From Medicago truncatula (lineage: Eukaryota; Streptophyta; Magnoliopsida; Fabales; Fabaceae): a DNA stretch of 64,000 nt. The stretch spans positions 44,469,832 to 44,533,831 of the forward strand of contig NC_053046.1 of assembly GCF_003473485.1 (NCBI RefSeq), read 5' to 3'. Below the pieces are notes generated by a model that did no database searches, was not told the DNA's origin, and was given only the letters and a program-made list of their open reading frames with translations. The translations under genes were made by a program, and so were the position numbers. Position 1 is the stretch's first letter. Each line of letters starts with the position of its first letter. Of this stretch, positions 44,780 through 64,000 are shown piece by piece.

Positions 44780-45724
44780 AGTTGTCAAAACTGCAACCCA
44801 TCCAAGAGGTGACTGTAATAGGTTTGAGAATGGGATTAAATTATATTTACCACCTCCCATTTCAAGAGGATGACACTAATATTTTTGTTTAAGTTCCGCT
44901 AGTATTAATGGCATTCTTTGCATTGGGCAAGAGAAGATAAGAGGAATGGTACATATATGTATTATGGAACCCATCGACCACAGAATTCACGGTCATTCCA
45001 ACAAGTCCTAATGAGTTTGTACCACCTTATCAACACCCTAGTTTTAAGTTTCATGGATTTGGCTATGATCGTGTGAGAGATGACTATAAAGTGATTCGTT
45101 ATACATCCTTTAGCCATGTATACGACGAAGATGAAGATGTGTACGAAGTAATATCTTATGACCCCTTGTTTGAGGTATTTAGTCTTAGAAGCAAATCTTG
45201 GAGCATACTTGATGTCGATGTGCCTAAGGTTTGTTATGAACTACCTCCCGGAGTGTACACAAATGGAGTGTGTCATTGGTGGAGCAACAGTTCATCACAT
45301 GATAAAGAAGACTGTTTGGTGTCATTTGACTTCGTCAACTAGTTGTTTTTCACAACACCTATGTTGTTAGATGTGGATGAAAGTTGTTATTATTATTCCA
45401 TTGAGAGATGTTTGGTGGTGTTAAATGAGTCAATTGCTTTAATCTCAAATTGTCCAAATGCTACTACTTTTCATATTTCGATTTTGGGTGAACTCGGTGT
45501 AAAGAAATTATGGATCAAACTCTTTATTGTTGGGCCCATACCTTTCATTCATCGTCCAATTGGAGTTGGGAAGAAGGGTAACATTTGCTTCAAAAAAAAA
45601 AGATGATGATCTGGTGTGGGTTGATTTAATCACTCAAATAATTGATGAGATTGGTGTTAAAGGAGAGAATTGTCATATAGGAATTTACAAGGAAAACATG
45701 CTTCCAATTGGAGGAATAAATTAG
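44780..45724 (+). pseudogene. F-box-associated (FBA/SLF-like) pseudogene lacking the F-box
   Basis: Successive frames match the FBA interaction domain of plant F-box proteins of the SLF/CPR1-like type. They read GxRFENGIKLYLPPPFQEDDTN, SINGILCIG, LWNPSTTEFTVIPTSPNEFVPP, FHGFGYDRVRDDYKVIRYTSF, SYDPLFEVFSLRSKSW, GVCHWW, and at the end ENCHIGIYKENMLPIGGIN with a stop at 45722-45724. Intact relatives are substrate receptors of SCF ubiquitin ligases. The N-terminal F-box that would bind SKP1 is not present upstream (only about 130 bp separates it from the RNase relic), and the frame is broken several times. Same orientation as the RNase relic. Confidence 0.78.
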
Positions 45725-45913
45725 TTTTTTTTTTTTTTTTTCTCTTTTAAACCCAAGTGGTATATGACAATGGGATTTGTACTTTGTAAACAATATCATT
45801 TTGTTTATGAATATCTATAATTACAGATTTGTTTGAATCATCTGGTTTGAATCATCTGCTAGCTAGCTTTTATCCGTTTTATACAGAGTCATGTTGATTA
45901 GAGTTGTATGAAC

Positions 45914-46831
45914 CAGGGCCGTTCCTAGCATTTTAGGGGCCTGAGGTATAGAATGAAAAAGGACCCCTACATAATTCTTTTAGCTCTTTTTGTGATTTTA
46001 TTAGCTCTTCATTTTATTTTTGTTGTTTCTTTTCACTACCAGATAAATATTTTTTAAGCTACATCTTAAATTAAATCAAATACTCAATAGAAAGCAAAAG
46101 AAAACAAAAAAAAAAAATAGTAAAGGTAAAGAACTGTAGCACATACAAAATAGACTGAAATTTTAGCATTTGAGAAATATAGACTAAAATTTTAGCACTT
46201 GAGAATAATAGCACAAAAAAAAGTAGGGTGGACCACATGATCATAAGTGTGTCTCATATGATCTTACTTTGTCAAATTTAAATTTGCAATCTTTTCAATC
46301 AATCTAAGAAAGTTGACACTATTATATTAATATAATTTATTTTTTTATCCTCTAAATAAAAGATTAAAATTTATTTTTTAAGTAGACGCCTTTTCAACTA
46401 AAATATCGTTTGTTTTGTTACGAAGATTCTCACAATTTCTTAGATAATAAATATTACCAATATTTTATAATTAGTGAGACACATTATTAAGAACAAAGGG
46501 CTGAAAAAAATCATATCAATTTCTTGACACATAATTAGAAAACAAGAAAACACAATTTTTTATAGGTAGGGGGTGTATATAGAAATCAATGTTTAATATG
46601 CAAGTATATATAGCAAATCACACTAAAAGGGCCAAAACATTAAACAGATCAGCCCATCATCTATTATTTGACAACTAAGTAGTCGGGCCTCATAATGAAA
46701 TTTTCTAAACATACCCCAGATAAACCACTTTTTGCTATATGCAACCCTACCCTAAAATTATTTTTGTGGGCCCCCTACGGGCATGGGCCCTAGGCCGTCG
46801 CACCCCCGGCCTATGCCTAGGGCCGGCCCTG
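45914..46831. mobile_element. hAT-type non-autonomous element, 918 bp
   Basis: Inverted ends CAGGGCCGTTCCTAG (left) and CAGGGCCGGCCCTAG (right, complement) with an exact 8-bp target duplication GTATGAAC (45906-45913, 46832-46839). Interior is AT-rich without transposase. Ends carry GGGCC-rich stretches. Confidence 0.92.
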
Positions 46832-47201
46832 GTATGAACTATGGAGTCAGGGTAGTGGGATAATGACTGTGATCAATATAATATGTTACCAATTAAACTC
46901 ATTCTGACACTATCAAGTGGTAACTGAAATATATTTGGTTAAACTAAATAATTAACCTCTTTATTGAATCATTTTAATATGAAAACATTAAGTGTCAAAA
47001 TGAATTGCTTTGGTTTCATGTTTTAAAATCAAATGAATGATGAGTTGTAGGAAATATAGTTGCAAATATTTATGATTTACCGTGTTTGTTGAAAAGGACT
47101 CTTCTGTTTGGACTCCGTATAATTTAATTTGATGATCTCAAGTATCATACAATACAATGTAATTATTGATGGTGGAACAATATCACCAATGAAGATTTTA
47201 A
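46832..47201. other. 3' flank of UGT82A1-like gene
   Basis: AT-rich; may hold the 3' untranslated region of the minus-strand UGT. Nothing else is seen. Confidence 0.4.
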
Positions 47202-50175
47202 CTAAAATTTTGATGAATGGTAGATGTTTTCTTGAGCTAGCTGTTCCACAAAGGATTTCAAAAGGAAAGGACCACTCTTATTATCACCTTGTATTCCCAT
47301 TATTCTTTCATATAATGTCATTAACCTTCTACCTATTTCCTTATCTTCTATCACCTTTGCAAGTCCTTCTTCAACATCCCTTTCACCAAACCCATTGAGT
47401 CTCAAACCAACTCTCCATACCTCAACAATATAGGCACAATTCACAAACTGATCTCCAGCCACAGGGTAACACAACAATTTCTTTTGGAATTGTAAAGCTT
47501 CCAATGTAGAATTCCAACCACAATGAGTGATAAAACAACCTACAGAATTGTGTTCCAAAATCTCTTTTTGTGGGGCCCAAGAAACAACCAATCCTTTCCC
47601 TTGCTTGAAAATCCTCTCCAAAAACCCAATTGGTAACCCTTGACGCCAAGAAGACCTCAAAACCCAAATGAAAGGTCTCATTGTAGCCTCAAGAGCCAAT
47701 GCTAGATTCTTCAAATTTGATTCACCAATTGGATTGACCCAACTTCCAAATGAGACATAAACAACTGAGTTAGTCTTTTGGTTTGATAGCCATTTCAAGC
47801 AGCTCAAATCTTGTTCCCAAAAGCTGAGAGTTTTAGTGAAATCATTAGGCCTACTACAAATAGGTCCTATTGGCAACACACTTTGTGAATGTGAATTACT
47901 AATACTAACTTTGGTTTCATTTGGAAAGGAATTCACCAAAATCCATTTAAGGTTTCTTGATCTTTCCAATGTTCTCATCCAAAACTTAAATCTTGCTTTC
48001 CTTGCACCAATTGTTCCAATAAGCCATGGTAAATCCTCTGTTGAAACTACAGGCAATGCAGGTACAAAGGTAATTTTCCCTTCATGTTGGGGAAGTCCTA
48101 CCAATACATATAACATCATAAACATATGTTGCTAATTAAAAGATGTAAATTTTTTTAATTTGTTTTATAGACAGATAGATAATAATATTCCTTTAATCTC
48201 AACCCTTATCACTGAACTACTCCTTCAAATACTTCCATTTTATTTCTTGATAGACAATTGTGAAAACTTATACTAGCAAAATATGTTTTGTTAATCTTTT
48301 TAAAAGTTAATCAAAAGACATAATAATTCTTCAACATTAATAATTGGCAACAGAGATAATATCGATCACACATGCATCTTTGACTTTCTGTGGTATATCC
48401 CTTATCAATATATAACAAAAAAAGTTTTAAAGGTCAATATGCTAACAACTATATTAATCACGTTTCTTATTTAAATAAAATTATTAATCACGTTATAAAG
48501 TGCATATGCCAAGGGCTATGCACTATAATTTTGGTTGCTCCACCAGGAATGAAAACTTTTTAAGCATGAAAATTTTTATTAAAAACTGATGTTGGTTTGT
48601 TTTGAAGTTCAAATGCATAAAGGTATGACATAAAAAAGTAAATCACTTTTTTCCATTTGGGACAATTCGAGGGACTAAATGGACGTTGACTTAGAAGTAG
48701 ATATATACAATGAATGATTTTAAAGATCATGGGGTGTCAATTTTCTTTTGCATGATTTTTGGTTAGGCTACCCTCTCTTAGTCACTAATTTGTAATGTTG
48801 AAGACATGTTGAGAGATTCGTAAAATTTGTAGCAAGAAATGGAGTTCATATGAAGGATGGTCATATTAAAAAAAAAAAAAAAAAAAGACCTAAAAACCTT
48901 TAACAACAAAAACAGAAGACCTAGAAAAACTAAAGAAACTATTATAAAATATTTAGATATTTTTTTAAGGGAAAATATTTACGTATTAATGAGTTTGATC
49001 AAAATATGATTTATGATATAATTTGATTAAGATCTCATTTGGGGTGCCAACTAGGGTACCCATGGAAGAATGGTGGGTAATTTACCCCAACCAATACACA
49101 TTAGCCACATAGGCACATTTTTAAGTGGTATCCATGAACTATCTTGACCCCACCAACAAATTGCTCATTTTCATTGGTTGGTGGGTAAATTACCCACCAT
49201 TCTTCAAAGGTAATCTAGAAAAAACCTTCTCGAATACACACTTTTTACTATCGTTTTATCAATTAAAAATCATGAGTTTCATAAGATTTATTAGAGACTT
49301 ACATGATTTGATTTGATTGAGCTCATATGAGTTTTACAAATAAAAGAGTGTGAGTAGTATGTGCTAAAGAATGTGATGATGTCAATATTTGTTGATGACC
49401 TTATGTAGTCTTAATCATTTGGGAAGCTAGAAACAATTTTATCTTCTTTTAGTATTCCTCTTTATTACTTAGTTGCAAACGAGTTTGATTACCTCTAATA
49501 TCATACTTTCATTTAAAAAGAAATTTAAAAATCATTTTTAGCATCAACAAATAATTTGGAAGATTAGGTGTATGTTTGAATGACCGATGAATTTGACAAA
49601 ATTATGTTGTCCCATAATTTTGTTGAACCACTCTAAAGTCTAAACATGCATGAAAATGAGTCCCCATAAAAATTTAATTGTTAAAAAAGCAACAAACCTG
49701 TATCAGAGATGAGTCCAGTCCGAAGCATCTGAGGTATGGATGCAATCAAAAGATATGATGCAAGCATGGCTGGCCAAAACCCAGCAGTAGGGATACCAAA
49801 CTTGCTTGCCACTTGTATGGCCCAAGATGCCAACAAGTCAACCACAACCAAACATACATCATCAAGATTTTGATTTTGATTTTGAAGAAACTCTTCAAAA
49901 TGGTTTGGCATTATACTCTCCATGGATGATTCAATGGCAAAGAAATCTGGTGTTGTACTGTCCTCTTCCATCCCATCTGCCAAAGCAACCCACTTGATGA
50001 TCCTATCATCATCATCATCATCATTATTATTAATCTTCTTATGAACATGTTGAGGGAGGACTATCACGGCTTCAAATCCTTGGCTTACAAAGACAGAAGC
50101 TAGATTTTGCATGGGACTAACATGTCCTTGTGCGGGATAGGGAACAAAAACGATTATTGGCTTCTTCATGTTCAT
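47202..50175 (-). CDS. UDP-glycosyltransferase, UGT82A1-like
   Basis: Two exons on the minus strand: 49698-50175 and 47202-48097, joined by GT-AG borders (ACAG|GTTTG and TTGGTAG|GACTT), giving 1374 nt and 457 residues. It starts at ATG 50175 (MNMKKPIIVFVPYPAQGH). GT1 dyad His18 and Asp113 (VVVDLLASW) are present, with a hydrophilic (D)6 loop near 52-57. The PSPG box starts WAPQKEILEHNSVG, contains THCGWNSTLEALQ and ends AGDQ, as in UDP-glucose users. The phrases LISDTG, DLPWLIGT and ARKARFKFW agree with recalled Arabidopsis UGT82A1 (At3g22250), a single-copy orphan family of unknown acceptor. The 1.6-kb intron contains a foldback MITE. No lesion is seen. The upstream TATATATATATATA at 50259-50272 may include the TATA box. 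Confidence 0.92.
49066..49212. mobile_element. Foldback MITE in the UGT82A1-like intron
   Basis: Arms GAAGAATGGTGGGTAATTTACC and CCAACCAAT (left) are mirrored by GGTGGGTAAATTACCCACCATTCTTC and ATTGGTTGG (right), about 35-40 bp each with a short loop. Non-coding; the target duplication is unclear. Confidence 0.75.
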
Positions 50176-50932
50176 AATTAATTAGTTGGTTACTTTCCAA
50201 TTCTTCTAAGCAACACTAATACATAACATGTTTATGTCGACTGGGGCAGCAGCAAGTATATATATATATATACACACACACATGTGCCTCAAAATGTATA
50301 GTATATTCGGTCGGTATTCAATTGGCTACAAATGGTGGATGACTTGGTGATATCCGGTTCACACTATCTATAGCTACCTAGCAAAAATACTAGAATGTAT
50401 GTACTCGTTAAAGTTGGAATATATTATTATTATTGTTTAATTATATTTTAATATTATTTTGTGGCTAAATATCTATACCAACCAATATATAAAAATACAC
50501 CCAATTTTCGGGCTGGAATTTTTCTTTTTAATCATACCCTTCATTTAAACTATTTTATCATTTTTATTCATTATTAGTTAAAAAAAATTGAGCAATCGAC
50601 AACATTAGAAACAACTATGAAAACTCTTCATATTGATCTTATTATTAACATTTTTTTTTTCAATTTTACCCTTCACTTCATTATTTTTTACCGTACTGTT
50701 TTATCATTCTTTGCCAATAAAAATGGAAAGAGGGATACATTTACGCTGGTCTATATAATAATTATTTGAGATATTTATCTATCATGATGAGAGTTAATTG
50801 ATTAGCATTACCTAATAAAGATACTATATTTCCAATTTTACAATTAATTAATTATGCCATATGAGCTTAAATATGAGTGAATATGTCCATTTTGAAAATA
50901 ACAATAATAACTAGAAATGTTAATTGGTCATC

Positions 50933-51070
50933 TCCATGAGCTTAACTCAGTTGGTAGAGATATTGTATATTATATGTAAGGTCCGGAGTTTGAACCTCAG
51001 ACACTCCACTTCTCTACAATTGAATTGTGTGAACTCTAGTCATTATGCTACTTGACAAAAAAATAATAAT
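50933..51070 (+). mobile_element. tRNA-derived SINE, about 138 bp
   Basis: The 5' part has an A-box-like GAGCTTAACTCAGTTGGTAGAG and a B-box-like GGTCCGGAGTTTGAACCTC, as in a tRNA. The 3' end is A-rich (ACAAAAAAATAATAAT). Flanks AATTGGTCATC (50922-50932) and AATTGATCATC (51071-51081) form an 11-bp target duplication with one mismatch. Resembles the short SINE families reported from Medicago. Confidence 0.85.
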
Positions 51071-54000
51071 AATTGATCATCACTATATATAAATTACAAA
51101 CTACTTCTTCCTATCTAAAGTAAGACATAAAGATCACGGCTTAAATTTATAGTTGAATGATTTGATTGAAACAAAATATTTATCTTACATTATAATTAAA
51201 TAATAAAATATTTATCCAAATTTATTTCAATTGAATTTGATTAAAAATATTTTTTCAAATGAATTGTTTGAATTGGATTTTAGATTAGTTTTTTGAAATT
51301 AAAAAAAGTAAACTCATTCGCACATTTATAAAGTAATCTAACTGGGAGACACAATTCAGACTTTAATGTCAAGAATTTTTTTTTATTAATTATGAAAGAA
51401 ATTGAGACCTTTGTAAATAGATGATGAGATTATCTTTCAAATTAGTCGATCTATGAACCAAATATCAAACTTTTTATTTAAAAAATAAAAAGATGAAAGA
51501 AACTCCATTAGTACAAGTTGTGCCAATAAATGATAGAATATCAAGAAAGACAACAACAATACAAAAATAAAAGCTATACTAAGTCACTGACCAATATTCA
51601 ATGAAACACACTAACCAGTTATTGATGCTTCAAATCCCTTTCAACCTAACTTGACAATGAGGTTCGTATATTGATCTTTGATTTTTATTTTTTTTTTCTT
51701 CTAAAGGAGATTTATTCTTTGATTATTCTCTATTCGTCTTGATGATTTAGTCTTTTATTTTTTATTAAAAAAAGACATTTTATTTAACTAAATAATTGCT
51801 CTCGAGTGGATAATTAGCAACCCTGAGACGAATTATTAGGAAGAAATCGGTTTTGATTTGAAATAATTTTTCAGCATAGACCTTATATTTCTTTTTCTTT
51901 CTTGGATGTGAGACCTTCTAGAAAAATAACTTCTAAATTAAAGTATTAAACATATTGTTAGGACTGATTGTATTTGTTTGTTAAAAATGATGAAATATTG
52001 AATATAACAGAAATAACTTGAAGAAAAAGTTAAAATAACAACGAAAATTTAGAGACGGAGAAAAACATAATCTCTTTCTAATAAAGTCGATAAGTGTTAA
52101 AGATATAGGAATTGATGATTAATTTTATTTTTTAGTCTCTAATTTTCATATTATTTTGATAAAAAAAAATTAGTATATTGTTGAATAAAGAAAGTAATTA
52201 CTTTTTTTTTATTTTTTTTATGTTTGGTGAATGTCAAGTCCCATGATGAGCTAAGGTGATTAAAAAAGGGAAATGCTATGCCTCTTTCTTTCTTAGTGGG
52301 AATTAGCCAGAAATTATAGATGAGAAATGCACGTGTTTACCATGCAACTAGGGTGAGATAGTTACATTTTGCATCATATTAGACTCGTGCGTCTTCTTTT
52401 AGGCAGAAAGGAATAAAAGACAATGGTGGTCCTGGAGGGAAGTGAAAGAAAATCGGAATTTGCATACTTAGTACCAATAATTGTTGGTAGACATAAAATT
52501 TGAATACTTCATTTTTTTTCTTGTGTTGCACACTCTGGTTGGTTACTAGGGAAAGTATAATACTAGTCCAGAGTTCGGCTAAAAAATAAATAAAATTTGG
52601 TTAAAGAATAGTTATACTGTAGAACCGAATTGAGATTCTTAATTATTTTTTTAATATATAACATATAATTATTTAAAAAATATACATTACTTCATTTTTT
52701 TTTCTACTTTTCCTTTTGTATGACTAAATTTTTTGTATCCACACAAAAATGGCATACACTACCTCCAAAAGTATGAAGTGACTTTTTTTTTTCTTTGTTT
52801 CCGAAGAGTCTATTTTATTTCTTCTTCTTTAACAGCCAATTCACAAAACAAAAAAAATGACACAAATTAGCAAAGCTTCATTTGAATCAACATTTGTAAG
52901 TTGTGTCAAACAGGGAAAGCAAAATAGAACTTTTGAGATTCATGACAGAATTACTTGTCGCAGGCTTCCGATAAAAAATCAACGGCTCAAATTATTTATA
53001 TTCGATTTTGTAAGGGCAGAACTTGGATCATCTGGTTTTCAGTTAACAAATGGTAAAAAAATGACTAGATGTTCGCATTTGAATGGTATGAATTTTGTTG
53101 AAAAGTAAAGTTTCAAACTGAAGTGTTAGAGAGAGTTTTGGAAAGAGTGTTTCTACCTAGCACTCCACAATCAATAACTGGGAAAAAGTGAATGTACCAA
53201 CAAATAATAGCACTCACCCTTGGATGTGGGAAAAGGAGAAGGTACTAACATATAAAAACACGGCAACGAAATGGAAGCCTAACATTTGCAACATGTATTT
53301 GTGGTCATTTCTTGAGGTCTACCTTTGGATAAGTCTATATCAAGGGTCCCCCCCCCCAAACATCTGGCACCAAAAATACAAGAAATGACAATCCTACATG
53401 CATGTCCATGTCAAGGGTCCCCACAAAACACTTCATACAAACAAATACATGAAATGCCAAGTCATTCATGAGCAAAGTGTTCAAAAGTTTCTGCGTGCAA
53501 CTTTCGTGCACAAAAATCTGGTAAAACCAAACTTCCCCTCTTAAAGACATTAAACAGAGAAGTATCCAAGAAAATACCTGTTTTATCAGCCAATATACAG
53601 AACAGCCCTCAATTTGAAAAATTTGTGTATGCTGCCAACAGCAATAGAGGCCAGTGCTATATAGAAGAAATGTATATCTCCAAAATAATAATAATGAAAG
53701 ACTTGGAGAGATTGCATATGCATTGCTTCATGTAGATGATGCAGGTATAACAAGTTACAAAATATAAATATTATGAACACAATCGCCTCGACTAGTTTAG
53801 AGTTAGAATAACCTCAATCTGACACCAGGTTGACAGTAACCCTGTACGCATCAAACAATAAATTTCATCAACAATGGAAAAATCACCTTCACAATTTGAA
53901 GTGCATTAAGCACAGTTTTCAGGTTATGACTGATTCCTATAAGTTGGTGAAACAAAGTGCAAGTGCTATCTACTCCACTCCACCGGTGTTGTATTTCTCT

Positions 54001-54102
54001 GACACATTTTTTAATTCAGGATTCAAACGTTAGTTTTTGCTTCCCAGCTCAACCTTTATACAGAACTTGGCACCCTCAAATTAGCCCCATACTGTATACA
54101 AA
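51071..54102. other. Intergenic region, 3' of BSK1-like gene
   Basis: 51.1-52.8 kb is AT-rich without features. An open frame at 52857-53108 has no recognisable domain. 53335-53465 holds two diverged copies of a stretch starting AT[AG]TCAAGGGTCCCC, with a C-run at 53348-53357. 53580-54102 follows the BSK1-like stop and probably includes its 3' untranslated region. Confidence 0.4.
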
Positions 54103-63075
<8,973 letters not shown>

Positions 63076-63220
63076 CTCCCTTCGTTTCAAAATATAAACA
63101 AAATTTACTTTTTAGGTTCATTCAATTAATGATGTATGTGGTCCATATTATAAACCACATAAATTATTAATTGAATGAACCTAAAAAGTAAAATTTGCTT
63201 ATATTTTAAAACGGATGGAG
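63076..63220. mobile_element. Stowaway-like foldback MITE, about 145 bp
   Basis: Almost the whole element is a hairpin: left CTCCCTTCGTTTCAAAATAT and right (complement) CTCCATCCGTTTTAAAATAT, both continuing TTTACTTTTTAGGTTCATTC and AATTAAT with a short loop around GTGGTCCATATTATAAACCAC. TA precedes the left end; the right TA is eroded. Confidence 0.88.
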
Positions 63221-63876
63221 ACTTAACATGTGCCCTTAGGACACAAGTTAACATGACACTAAGATTAATATTGAATTCATAACTTAGTTTCACTCACAAG
63301 TTCAAACTGTGTTATCAACTGAGTCACACCTATTTAACTAAACTAACTCCTTGCTCCGTTGCGAAGCCTATTGCAGATATCATAAACTAGCTTTCGTCGC
63401 CACCAATGACTAAACTAAATCCTCGTTCCATTGTGAAGCCTTATCCAGGTATCATAAACAACCTTTGGTCACAGAAGTCGACCACCAAAATTATTGTCGA
63501 AAGTAGCGCAGTTACCTGAATCCATTTCTTCATAAGATTGGTAGTTGTTGGAACCTAACATTTTCTTCCCATTTCATAAATGGAATTCTATATCGTTCTT
63601 TCAATAGTTATCAGCCATCACAAGAGAGGATGAACAATGACACTTTATTCCATGTGTTTTCCATTAAACCTGGAACAGTGTCAATAGGAACCTGTACAAT
63701 AATTTAATTAAGAACAAATATTTTTTTTATAGGAGGAACATAATTTTATACAGGAAATAATAATTCAGTGACTTGCGCCACTCAGAGACAGCTACTATGT
63801 TTTATCATGTGAGTGAGACTTGTCCAATTGCTCATCAGAATTTACTTTCTTTCATTTATAAGCTCATTATACTGCT
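63221..63876. other. Intergenic DNA with a short diverged duplication
   Basis: 63345-63475 contains two related stretches of about 75 bp (TTGCGAAGCC.. GATATCATAAAC and TTGTGAAGCC.. GGTATCATAAAC). Nothing else is recognised. Confidence 0.4.
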
Positions 63877-64000
63877 TCAGTTTGAGCCCCCTTCATCGCA
63901 GGATTTGTGCAGGGTAAAGGCAGCTGAAAGTTGGTCCTTCATCTGAACACATTTCTGTTTTCTATTGAAGAAAGAAAGGCCCTCTGGATGTTGAAATAAA
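63877..64000 (-). CDS. Possible C-terminal end of a gene running off the window
   Basis: The minus strand is open from the window edge to a TGA at 63877-63879, reading ..NRKQKCVQMKDQLSAAFTLH KSCDEGGSN. A splice-acceptor-like TTCTTCAATAG lies inside it at about 63963-63973. The protein is not recognised and 41 codons of open frame can occur by chance, so this is only a pointer to what may lie right of the window. Confidence 0.2.
   Translation of the reverse strand, partial: LFQHPEGLSFFNRKQKCVQMKDQLSAAFTLHKSCDEGGSN

Noticed and set aside
52857-53108. 83-codon plus-strand frame
   Set aside because: Begins with ATG but has no recognised similarity or neighbouring exons; left as intergenic.

Overview
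The window is AT-rich nuclear DNA of a dicot plant, most likely a legume close to Medicago. The organism is inferred from protein similarity recalled from memory, plant intron signals, an Au SINE and the dense mix of MITEs, hAT, Mutator and LINE pieces; no search was run. About a fifth is host gene and much of the rest is recognisable transposon debris.

Layout. 1-5.1 kb is a graveyard of unrelated gene fragments: a SAR1 exon between identical 74-bp direct repeats, a cellulose synthase-like D (CslD) remnant and the tail of a threonine synthase. 7.0-8.6 kb carries an intronless WRNIP1/MGS1/RarA-type AAA+ ATPase (-). 9-11.1 kb holds small inverted-repeat elements and a tandem duplication. 12.1-14.6 kb is an intact 828-residue PPR editing-factor-like gene (+), followed by a tRNA-Asn (-) with a shortened T loop. 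15.6-20.8 kb holds a Mutator-type MITE and a 3.6-kb Mutator-like element (transposase, SWIM and OTU remnants) that split an older LINE. 22.3-27.2 kb is a FAR1-related (FRS) gene that lacks a visible FAR1 DNA-binding domain; a hAT element sits in its upstream intron or leader. 27.8-32.6 kb holds a shattered second copy of the PPR gene mixed with a duplicated block of about 0.8-1 kb and a cysteine-protease propeptide remnant.

34.0-35.4 kb is a UGT71-like glycosyltransferase (-). 36.5-38.8 kb is a seven-exon AP-1 sigma adaptin gene (-). 39.5-43.3 kb is transposon-rich (a TIR element with a GRF zinc-finger remnant, a foldback MITE, a hAT element). 44.0-45.7 kb has a decayed T2/S-type RNase next to a decayed F-box-associated (SLF-like) gene. 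45.9-46.8 kb is another hAT element. 47.2-50.2 kb is a two-exon UGT82A1-like gene (-). 54.1-61.2 kb is an eight-exon BSK1-like receptor-like cytoplasmic kinase (-) whose largest intron collected a LINE remnant, an Au SINE and a Stowaway-like MITE with a SINE inside it. The last 3 kb is mostly featureless, with one Stowaway-like foldback MITE.

The host genes serve separate processes: replication-stress ATPase, organelle RNA editing, glycosylation, trans-Golgi clathrin sorting, brassinosteroid/immune signalling. They do not form a pathway. From recalled Arabidopsis locus numbers, PPR plus UGT82A1 resembles the At3g22150-At3g22250 interval, and AP-1 sigma plus BSK1 resembles At4g35230-At4g35410.
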